The position numbers were made by a program, and so were the translations under genes. The notes beneath the pieces are model-generated. The model ran no database searches. It was not told the origin of the DNA and was given only the letters and a program-made list of their open reading frames with translations. Below, piece by piece: positions 1 to 6,937 of a stretch of DNA of 64,000 bases (position 1 is the first letter of the stretch; every line of letters begins with the position of its first letter). The DNA comes from Klenkia brasiliensis (GTDB lineage Bacteria; Actinomycetota; Actinomycetes; Mycobacteriales; Geodermatophilaceae): assembly GCF_900100695.1 (NCBI RefSeq), contig NZ_FNCF01000001.1:402060-466059 (forward strand), read 5' to 3'.

Positions 1-478
1 TGGTCACCGACACGTCGTCGGGGTGCAGGGACGGCGCGCACAGCAGGAAGACCGTGCGCGGCGGCGGCTCCTCCAGCATCTTCAGCAGCGCGTTGGCGGC
101 CTGCTCGGTCATCCGGTCGGCGTCCTCGACGACCACCACCTGGAACCGGCCCTGGGACGGCGCCCGCCCGGCCAGCCCGATGACGGTGCGCATCTCCTTC
201 ACGCCGATCGACAGGCCCTCGGGCACCACCAGCCGGACGTCGGCGTGGGTGCAGGCCAGCACCGTGCGGCAGGCGTGGCAGGTGCCGTCGCCGCCGTCCG
301 GGCACTGCAGGGCCGCGGCGAAGGCCCGGGCGGCGACCGACCGGCCGGAGCCGGGCGGGCCGGTGAACAGCCACGCGTGGGTCATCGAGGCCGGGGAGGC
401 GACGGCGTGCTGCAGCTCGGCGACGGCCTCCGGCTGGCCGACCACGTCGCGCCAGACGCCCTCGGGCAGGGCGGTCAC
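1..478 (-). CDS. holB: DNA polymerase III subunit delta' (partial, C-terminus off the left edge)
   Basis: Clamp-loader subunit of the replicative DNA polymerase, an AAA+ family protein. The visible N-terminal 159 residues show the family features: an early VVGQPEAV segment, a P-loop GPPGSGRS near residue 38, a zinc-binding cysteine set (LQCPD, then CHAC and LAC) and the VVVVEDADRM Walker B region followed by ANALLKMLEEPP, typical of delta'/DnaX proteins. The start is a GTG whose TG is shared with the tmk stop (GTGA overlap), so tmk and holB are translationally coupled. The gene is cut by the window edge, not broken. The tmk-holB pairing is common across bacteria and supports the call. Confidence 0.93.
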   Translation of the reverse strand, partial: MTALPEGVWRDVVGQPEAVAELQHAVASPASMTHAWLFTGPPGSGRSVAARAFAAALQCPDGGDGTCHACRTVLACTHADVRLVVPEGLSIGVKEMRTVIGLAGRAPSQGRFQVVVVEDADRMTEQAANALLKMLEEPPPRTVFLLCAPSLHPDDVSVT

Positions 479-1113
479 GGGGTCTCCCCCACCAGCTCGG
501 CGACCCGCGCGCGCACGTCGCCGGCGACGTCGTCGGCCGGGCGGGCGGCGTCGAGGACGAGGTAGCGCTCCGGCTCGGCACCGGCCAGCGCGAGGAAGGT
601 GGCCCGGACCCGGCGGTGGAAGCCGACCGGCTCGCCCTCCAGCCGGTCGGCCGCCGCCCGGCCGCGGGCGCGGGCCAGCCCGACCTCGGGCGGCAGGTCC
701 AGCAGCACGGTCAGGTCGGGCCGCAGCCCCGCGGTCGCCCAGCGGGAGATGCCGGCGACCTCGTCGACGGCGAGCTCCCGGCCGGCGCCCTGGTAGGCCA
801 GCGAGCTGTCGACGTAGCGGTCGGTGACCACGACCTCGCCGGCGGCCAGCGCCGGGCGGACCACCTCGTGCACGTGCTGGGCCCGGTCGGCCGCGTAGAG
901 CAGCGCTTCGGCCCGGGGGGCCAGCCCGGTGGTGGCGGGGTCGAGCACCAGCGACCGCAGCACGGCGCCGACCGCGGTGGGTGCGCCCGGCTCCCGGGTG
1001 GTGCGCACGGCACGGCCCCGGCCGGCGAGCCAGTCGTGCAGGAGGGCGACCTGGGTGGACTTCCCGACGCCCTCACCGCCCTCGAAGGCGATGAACACCC
1101 CGGCTGCGGACAC
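475..1113 (-). CDS. tmk: Thymidylate kinase
   Basis: Phosphorylates dTMP to dTDP in the cytoplasm for DNA synthesis. The 212-residue protein has the normal family length. Visible motifs are the P-loop FEGGEGVGKST near the N-terminus, the DRYVDSSLAYQG motif in the middle that binds the nucleotide base, and a LID-like RGRAAADRLEGE segment. The start is GTG; no in-frame start further upstream fits the length better. It is followed directly by holB through a 4-nt overlap and preceded by a methyltransferase gene 36 nt away on the same strand, so the three may share a transcript. Housekeeping gene with no oddities. Confidence 0.95.
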   Translation of the reverse strand: MSAAGVFIAFEGGEGVGKSTQVALLHDWLAGRGRAVRTTREPGAPTAVGAVLRSLVLDPATTGLAPRAEALLYAADRAQHVHEVVRPALAAGEVVVTDRYVDSSLAYQGAGRELAVDEVAGISRWATAGLRPDLTVLLDLPPEVGLARARGRAAADRLEGEPVGFHRRVRATFLALAGAEPERYLVLDAARPADDVAGDVRARVAELVGETP

Positions 1114-1149
1114 GCGGCCACGGTACCGGCGGGGTCCGACGGTCCGGGC

Positions 1150-1896
1150 TCAGCGCGGGGTCAGCCGGACCGAGTGCGTGGCGTAGGGCAGCTCGAGCTC
1201 GGTGCGCCCGGCGGTGCCGGGGTGCTCGGCCAGCAGGGTTCGCAGGTCGTCGAGGAACGCCGTCCGCTCCTGGTCACCCATCACGGCCACGTAGCTGCGG
1301 GTGGCGATGCCCGCGACCACCTGGTCGGGGGTCAGCCGCTGCACGTACCGCGACTCGTGCTCGGCGACGTCGGCGGGCAGCTCGGCGGCGAACCGGTGCA
1401 CCACGCCCTGGTCGGCCTCGTGGTCGCGGGCCTCGGCGGTCAGCCGCTCCCCCAGCGCGCCCACCCACGGCACCGTCTCGTCGCGCACGTTCCAGACGAA
1501 TCCGACCACCCCGCCGGGCCGCAGCACGCGGCGCAGCTCGGGGGCGGCCCGGGGCGGGTCGAACCAGTGCGCGGCCTGCCCGGCGACGACGGCGTCCACG
1601 CTCGCATCCGGGAGCGGCACGGCCTCGGCGCCGCCGACGGCGGTGGCGACACCGGGGTGGCGGGCAGCGAGCTCGGCCAGCATGCCCTCGGACGGGTCGA
1701 CCGCGACCACCTCGTGGCCGGCGGCCAGCAGCTCGTCGGTGAGCTTGCCGGTGCCGGCGCCGAGGTCGAGCACCCGCAGCGGACGGTCGCCGAGCAGGAA
1801 CGCGACGGCCTCGGCCGGGTAGCCCGGGCGCAGCTGGGCGTACGCCCGGGCCACCGAGCCGAAGGACAGCCGGCGGGCGTCGAAGGCCCCGGGCAC
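1150..1896 (-). CDS. Class I SAM-dependent methyltransferase
   Basis: Predicted cytoplasmic methyltransferase of 248 residues with a Rossmann-fold Methyltransf_11/25-type domain. Motif I is VLDLGAGTGKLTDELL near residue 40, followed by the acidic strand end VVAVDPSEGM, then VDAVVAGQAAHWF (motif II region) and LRPGG (motif III region). The N-terminal region AYAQLRPGYP and the AAHWFD signature resemble the actinobacterial UbiE/BioC-like methyltransferases of unknown substrate. A GTG start is placed after the topA stop; earlier in-frame sequence lies inside topA. It sits between topA and tmk, on the same strand. The substrate cannot be read from the sequence. Confidence 0.85.
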   Translation of the reverse strand: MPGAFDARRLSFGSVARAYAQLRPGYPAEAVAFLLGDRPLRVLDLGAGTGKLTDELLAAGHEVVAVDPSEGMLAELAARHPGVATAVGGAEAVPLPDASVDAVVAGQAAHWFDPPRAAPELRRVLRPGGVVGFVWNVRDETVPWVGALGERLTAEARDHEADQGVVHRFAAELPADVAEHESRYVQRLTPDQVVAGIATRSYVAVMGDQERTAFLDDLRTLLAEHPGTAGRTELELPYATHSVRLTPR

Positions 1897-1901
1897 GCGG
1901 G

Positions 1902-4808
1902 TCAGCTCCCGGCGGGGACGGCGCCCTCGCCCGCCGTCGTCCGGGCCGCCGCCGTGGTCGCCTTGGTCGCCGTCTTCTTGGCGGTGGCCGTCTTCGTGGC
2001 GGTGGTCGCCTTCTTCGCCGTCGCCTTCGCGGCGGTCGCCTTCTTCGCCGTCGTCTTCTTCGCGGCCGCCTTCTTGGTGGCCTTCTTCTTGACCGGGGCG
2101 CGCTCGCGGCGGTCGGCCAGCAGCTCGGCGGCCCGCTCCAGGGTGATGGTCAGCGGGTCGTCGCCCTTGCGCAGGCTGGCGTTGGACTCCCCGTCGGTGA
2201 CGTAGGGCCCGAAGCGGCCCTCGCGGACGGTGACCAGGCCGTTGGTGACCGGGTCGGGTCCGAGCTCGGCCAGCGGCGGCTTGGCCGCGGCGCGGCCACG
2301 CTGCTTGGGCTGGGCGAAGATCGCCAGTGCCTCGTCGAGCGTGGTGGTGAAGAGCTTGTCCTCGCTGTCGATCGAGCGTGAGTCGGTGCCCTTCTTCAGG
2401 TAGGGCCCGTAACGGCCGTTGAGCGCCTGGATCTCCTCGCCGTCCTCGGCCTTGCCGACGGTGCGGGGCAGCGACAGCAGCTTGAGGGCGTCCTCGAGGG
2501 TCACCGTCTCGGGCTGCATGGTCTTGAACAGGCTGCCGGTGCGCGGGGACTCCTTGCTGCCCTCGGGCACCACCGTGGTGACGTAGGGGCCGTACCTGCC
2601 GGCCTTGACCACCACGGGCAGGCCGGAGTCCGGGTCGGTGCCCAGCTCGCGGTCGCCCGAGGGCGCCTCGAGCAGCTCGCGGACCTTGTCGGTGGTGAGC
2701 TCGTCGGGGGCGATGTCGTCGGCGATCGAGACGCGGGCACCCTCCTCGCCGCCGGCCTGCAGGTAGGGGCCGTAGCGGCCCACCCGGACGACGACCGGCT
2801 CGCCGTGCGGACCGGTGGCGCGCAGCGGGATGGAGTTCACGCCGCGGGCGTCGATCTCCTCCAGCCGCTGGCCGACGACCTGCTTGAGCCCGCCGGAGGC
2901 CGCGATGCCGCCGGCGTGGCCGCCCTCGCCGCCGAAGTAGAACTCGGTCAGCCAGTCGACCCGGCGCAGCGTGCCGCCCGCGATCTCGTCGAGCTCGCCC
3001 TCCAGCGAGGCGGTGAAGTCGTAGTCGACCAGCGCCGTGAAGTGCTGCTCGAGCAGGTTGACCACCGCGAAGGCGATGAAGGTGGGCACCAGCGCGGAGC
3101 CCTTCTTCCACACGTACCCGCGGTCCTGGATGGTCTGCATGATCGAGGCGTAGGTGGACGGGCGGCCGATGCCGAGCTCCTCCAGCGCCTTGGTCAGGCT
3201 GGGCTCGGTGTAGCGCGCCGGGGGCGAGGTGGTGTGGCCCTTGGCGTCGAGCTTGGCGGTGTCGAGCACCTGGCCGCGCTGGACCCGGGGCAGCCGGCGC
3301 TCGGAGTCGTCGGCCTCCGCGTCGTCGCCGGTGGCGCCCTCGTCCTTGCCCTCGACGTAGGCGCGCAGGAAGCCGGGGAAGGTGATGGTGCGGCCCGAGG
3401 CGGAGAACTCGGCGACCTCGTCGGTGGAGGACCGGCCGGTCAGCCGGATGGTGACCGTCTGGCCGACGGCGTCGGCCATCTGGGAGGCGACCGTGCGCTG
3501 CCAGATCAGCTCGTAGAGCCGGAACTCCTCGCGGGCGAGCTGCCCGGCGAGCTGGCCGGGGGTGCGGAAGGAGTCACCGGCCGGGCGGATGGCCTCGTGC
3601 GCCTCCTGCGCGCCCTTGGACTTCTTCGAGTAGTGCCGCGCCTCGGCCGGCACGAACGCGTCGCCGTAGAGCTCGCGGGCCTGGGTGCGGGCGGCGCGCA
3701 GCGCGGTCTCGGACAGGTTCGTCGAGTCGGTGCGCATGTAGGTGATGTGGCCGTTCTCGTACAGCCGCTGGGCCGTGCGCATCACCTGCTGGGAGGACCA
3801 GCCGAACTTGCGGCCGGCCTCCTGCTGCAGCGTCGAGGTGGTGAAGGGGGCGTAGGGCCGGCGGGTGTAGCGCTTCTCGTCGACCCGGGTGACGCTGACC
3901 TGGCTGCCCTCGAGCCGGGCGGCGAGCCCGCGGGCCCCGGCCTCGTCCAGGTGCACCACGTTGCTGGCCACGGCACCGGTGTCGGGGTCGAAGTCGCGAC
4001 CGGTGGCGATGCGGCTGTCGTCCAGCGCGACCAGGTTCGCGGTGAGCTGGCGCGGCTCGCCCTCGTCGGCGGTGTCGGCCGCGGCGACGTCGAAGGTGCC
4101 GGTCAGCGACCAGTAGTCGGCGGCGGTGAACCGCATCCGGGCGCGCTCGCGCTCCACGACGATGCGGGTGGCCACCGACTGCACGCGGCCGGCCGAGAGC
4201 TTGGGGAGCACCTTCTTCCACAGCACCGGGGAGACCTCGTAGCCGTAGAGCCGGTCGAGGATGCGGCGGGTCTCCTGCGCGTCGACCAGCGCGGTGTCCA
4301 GCTCGCGGGGGCTGGCCACGGCGCGGGCGATCGCCTCGGGGGTGATCTCGTGGAACACCATCCGGCGGACCGGGACGCTGGGCTTGAGCGTGTCGACCAG
4401 GTGCCAGGCGATGGCCTCGCCCTCGCGGTCCTCATCGGTGGCGAGGTAGACCTCGGAGGCGTCCTTCACCAGCTGCTTGAGACGGGTGACCTGCTGCTTG
4501 CGGTCGGGGCTGATCACGTACAGCGGGGTGAACCCGTTGTCCACGTCGACGCCCAGGCGCGCCCAGGACTCGCCCTTGTGCGCGGCCGGCACGTCGGCGG
4601 CGTTGCGCGGCAGGTCGCGGATGTGGCCGACGCTGGCCTCCACGACGTAGTCGTTGCCGAGGTAGCCCGCGATCGTCTTGGCCTTGGACGGCGACTCCAC
4701 GATGACCAGCGGCTTGCCACCGCGGGCCCCGGCGGCGCGCTTGCGCGGCGGGGTCGCGGGGGCCCCGGCGTCGGTGGCGGCGGCGGGCTTCGCGGTCTTG
4801 GTGGGCAA
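1902..4808 (-). CDS. topA: DNA topoisomerase I (type IA)
   Basis: Relaxes negative supercoils by single-strand passage. The order is: an N-terminal Toprim domain with VIVESPSKAKTIAGYLG and the metal-binding DEDREGEAIAW, the type IA core with active-site Tyr357 in ITYMRTDST, and then C-terminal repeats each carrying a (R/G)RYGPY or RFGPYVT signature in place of zinc fingers, as in other actinobacteria. The last 50 residues are almost only Lys, Ala and Thr, a basic tail known from mycobacterial TopA to bind DNA. I chose a TTG start because GACAGGAG lies 7 nt upstream and conserved sequence begins soon after; longer in-frame extensions lack a ribosome binding site and conservation. About 968 residues. 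Confidence 0.96.
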   Translation of the reverse strand: MPTKTAKPAAATDAGAPATPPRKRAAGARGGKPLVIVESPSKAKTIAGYLGNDYVVEASVGHIRDLPRNAADVPAAHKGESWARLGVDVDNGFTPLYVISPDRKQQVTRLKQLVKDASEVYLATDEDREGEAIAWHLVDTLKPSVPVRRMVFHEITPEAIARAVASPRELDTALVDAQETRRILDRLYGYEVSPVLWKKVLPKLSAGRVQSVATRIVVERERARMRFTAADYWSLTGTFDVAAADTADEGEPRQLTANLVALDDSRIATGRDFDPDTGAVASNVVHLDEAGARGLAARLEGSQVSVTRVDEKRYTRRPYAPFTTSTLQQEAGRKFGWSSQQVMRTAQRLYENGHITYMRTDSTNLSETALRAARTQARELYGDAFVPAEARHYSKKSKGAQEAHEAIRPAGDSFRTPGQLAGQLAREEFRLYELIWQRTVASQMADAVGQTVTIRLTGRSSTDEVAEFSASGRTITFPGFLRAYVEGKDEGATGDDAEADDSERRLPRVQRGQVLDTAKLDAKGHTTSPPARYTEPSLTKALEELGIGRPSTYASIMQTIQDRGYVWKKGSALVPTFIAFAVVNLLEQHFTALVDYDFTASLEGELDEIAGGTLRRVDWLTEFYFGGEGGHAGGIAASGGLKQVVGQRLEEIDARGVNSIPLRATGPHGEPVVVRVGRYGPYLQAGGEEGARVSIADDIAPDELTTDKVRELLEAPSGDRELGTDPDSGLPVVVKAGRYGPYVTTVVPEGSKESPRTGSLFKTMQPETVTLEDALKLLSLPRTVGKAEDGEEIQALNGRYGPYLKKGTDSRSIDSEDKLFTTTLDEALAIFAQPKQRGRAAAKPPLAELGPDPVTNGLVTVREGRFGPYVTDGESNASLRKGDDPLTITLERAAELLADRRERAPVKKKATKKAAAKKTTAKKATAAKATAKKATTATKTATAKKTATKATTAAARTTAGEGAVPAGS

Positions 4809-4944
4809 CGCGGGACTCCTGTCGGTGGTGCTGACTGCACGTGCCGGGCCGGCGACGCTGCGCCCCTCGGCGGACGCCACGGTAGGCCACCCGCCGCCGA
4901 CGGGGCCCGGCGACGGCGCCCGCCCGGCGCGGCGGCGGCCCCGG

Positions 4945-6465
4945 TCAGCCACCGTCGCGGCGGCCGACGAGGACCTCGGCGACCGCCTGCAGGGTGGGGT
5001 GGTCGGCGTCGAGGTACTCGGTGTGGCCCTGGCCCGGGTCGGTCGGCAGACGGGTGTCGCCGAACCCGGCGTCGAAGGGGCTGCGGCCGAACCACGCCGA
5101 CCAGGAGATCGGGTCGGCCGGGGTCCACGCGCCGTACACCTCGCCCGCCTCGAGGTCGGCGGCGTCGTGGCTGCCGGTGCCCGGGCTGCCCAGCAGGACC
5201 ACCGCGTCGGCGGCGAGCCGCCCGCCGGCGCGGGCCGCCGAGCCGGTCACCAGCGTCCCGTAGCTGTGCGCCACGACCGTGGTGCGCGGGGGTGGCGGTC
5301 CCCCGGCCGCCGCGCCCGCTGCCCGGGCCGCGGCCAGCCCGTCGAGGGTGCGGTCGAGCTCGGGGCCCGACGACCGGGCGTTGAGGGTGGAGAAGAAGCT
5401 GCCCCAGGACGGCGTCCGGTAGCCCAGCCAGACCAGCACGGCCACCGCGGCGCCGGGTGCGGCGGCCTGCGCGAGGCCGCCGAGCGAGGTCGCCGAGGCG
5501 ACCAGCCCGGGCAGGTCGTCGGCCGGGGTGGTGTTCATGCCGGGCACGAGCACCCCGACCGCACCGGCGGTGTCCAGGTCGCCGACCGACACCGCGACCA
5601 GGTCCTCGGCCGGGTCGAACAGCAGCAGCTGCACGCCCTCGCGCCCGGCCAGCTGCGTCGCGGTCGTCACCGCCACCGCGTACCCGGGCCGGTCGGGATG
5701 GGCCAGGGCGTCGGCGAGCAGCTGCCGGTTGGCCTGGTCGCGGGCGGCGGCGGGCAGACCGTCGAGCCCGCCGACCCCCGCCGGGTCGGCGAGCAGCGCG
5801 GCGGCCCGGGCGGCCGGGGTCAGCCCGTCCCACCACGCCGCGGCCGCGGGTGCGGGCAGGTCCACGGGCACGGTCGGCGCCACCGCCCCCGCCGCGGTGG
5901 CCAGGGCCAGCGGCCCGAACGCCGTGGGGACGTCGCCGGTGCCCAACCCGGCCAGCGCGGCGTGCGCCCCCGCGGCGGCCAGCACCGCGGCGTCGGCGGC
6001 GGCGAACGCGGCGCGCGCGTGCTGCTCGGCGCAGGTGGCCGCGCGCTCCCGCGCGGCCACCTCGGCGAGCTGGTCGGCGTCCATCACCGGTGCACCGACC
6101 GGGGCGACCCGGCCGGCGTCGTCCAGGACCACCGGACCGGCCGCCGCCCAGGACCGGGCCTGCGCGGCCTCCTCCTGGGCTGCCCCGGCCCGGGCGGCGA
6201 CGACGGCTAGCTCCTCGGCGCCCGCGTCGAGCGCGCCCCCGACCTCGGTGCCCACCGCGGCCAGCTCGACCAGCGCGGTGGCGGCCGCGTCGGCGGCCGG
6301 GCCGGACCACAGCTCCGCCCGGCGCAGCTGCCCCCGGACCGCGTCCAGGCGCCCCTGCCACCCGCGCAGCCGGGCCGGCACCTCGCCCACGGCGGCGACG
6401 GAGGCCCGCAGCGCCGGCAGGTCCCAGGACTCGACGGCGGCCAGGCTCGACGTCGGGCCGCTCAT
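4945..6465 (-). CDS. DUF1023-type alpha/beta hydrolase
   Basis: A 506-residue protein with two parts. The first 200 residues are Ala-rich and helical, resembling the WXG100/PE-PPE-like helical hairpins seen in front of actinobacterial DUF1023 domains. The C-terminal part is an alpha/beta hydrolase with VGVLVPGMNTTP (oxyanion region), LVWLGYRTPSW and the nucleophile elbow VVAHSYGT, where Ser is the likely nucleophile; a late His follows in GQGHTEYLD. There is no signal peptide. It overlaps the upstream helical protein gene by an ATGA, so the two are co-translated. Known family members are often linked to type VII-like substrates, which suggests export or a partner role, but the substrate is unknown. 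Confidence 0.8.
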   Translation of the reverse strand: MSGPTSSLAAVESWDLPALRASVAAVGEVPARLRGWQGRLDAVRGQLRRAELWSGPAADAAATALVELAAVGTEVGGALDAGAEELAVVAARAGAAQEEAAQARSWAAAGPVVLDDAGRVAPVGAPVMDADQLAEVAARERAATCAEQHARAAFAAADAAVLAAAGAHAALAGLGTGDVPTAFGPLALATAAGAVAPTVPVDLPAPAAAAWWDGLTPAARAAALLADPAGVGGLDGLPAAARDQANRQLLADALAHPDRPGYAVAVTTATQLAGREGVQLLLFDPAEDLVAVSVGDLDTAGAVGVLVPGMNTTPADDLPGLVASATSLGGLAQAAAPGAAVAVLVWLGYRTPSWGSFFSTLNARSSGPELDRTLDGLAAARAAGAAAGGPPPPRTTVVAHSYGTLVTGSAARAGGRLAADAVVLLGSPGTGSHDAADLEAGEVYGAWTPADPISWSAWFGRSPFDAGFGDTRLPTDPGQGHTEYLDADHPTLQAVAEVLVGRRDGG

Positions 6466-6779
6466 CGGGCGGTGGGCGCGTACCGGCCGGCACCCACGCG
6501 CTCGCTGAGCAGCCCGTCCAGCGCACGGTAGGAGGCCAGCGCCTGGGCCAGGGTCTGGGCCACCGCCGTCGCCCGGTCGGCGAGCGCGCCGACCGCGCCC
6601 GCCGCGAGCAGGCCGACGGCGGTCAGCTCGGCGGCGGCCGGACCGCCCAGGGCGCCACCGAGCCGGGCGCCGTCGGCCCGCAGCACCTGGCCGTCGGCGG
6701 ACAGCTCGGCGCCGAGACCGGTCAGCTGGGCCACCAGCTCGCCGACGGCGTCCAGCTGCAGGGTCACGGTGTCGGGCAC
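6462..6779 (-). CDS. Small WXG100-like helical protein
   Basis: A 105-residue Ala/Leu-rich protein predicted to be two long helices (residues 1-45 and 50-95) with no Cys, no signal peptide and no transmembrane segment. This is the size and composition of WXG100/ESX-like partners, though a clear W-x-G turn is absent: the turn region reads LGGALGGPAAAELT. The GTG start has an excellent GAGGAG ribosome binding site about 5 nt upstream; longer upstream frames run through the regulatory repeat and were rejected. It overlaps the DUF1023 hydrolase gene by four bases, so the two probably form a complex or are secreted together. The function beyond this is inference. Confidence 0.65.
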   Translation of the reverse strand: MPDTVTLQLDAVGELVAQLTGLGAELSADGQVLRADGARLGGALGGPAAAELTAVGLLAAGAVGALADRATAVAQTLAQALASYRALDGLLSERVGAGRYAPTAR

Positions 6780-6857
6780 GGGGTCTCCTCGGGGCGCGGG
6801 GACCGCCGCTGCGGTCCCGGTGCGCGCACCCTCGCCGCGGGGACCGACGGCGCGCGG

Positions 6858-6892
6858 GCCGTCGTCCACACGCGGGGGCGGTGTCCACAGAT
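6858..6892 (+). promoter_or_regulatory. Tad/helicase regulatory element, copy 1
   Basis: Reads GCCGTCGTCCACAC, 11 variable nt, GTCCACAGAT toward the helicase, ending 45 nt before its start codon. The same 24 fixed bases with the same spacer recur upstream of the pilin-TadE operon and the CpaE-TadABC operon. Two GTCCACA half-sites repeat directly at a 19-bp interval, about two helical turns. The repeat is seen directly; its function as an operator or activator site is inferred. Confidence 0.7.
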
Positions 6893-6937
6893 GCCGCGGC
6901 GACCTGGTGGGTTGCCAGCGGGTGTGACAGTGGTGGG

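Noticed and set aside
1150-3111. An extended frame that would fuse the methyltransferase to 400 extra residues
   Set aside because: The extra part is an Arg-rich shadow of topA in another frame; the methyltransferase domain starts at the GTG just after the topA stop.
4809-4952. A 48-residue N-terminal extension of TopA
   Set aside because: No ribosome binding site, no conservation, and a good TTG start with GACAGGAG lies downstream.
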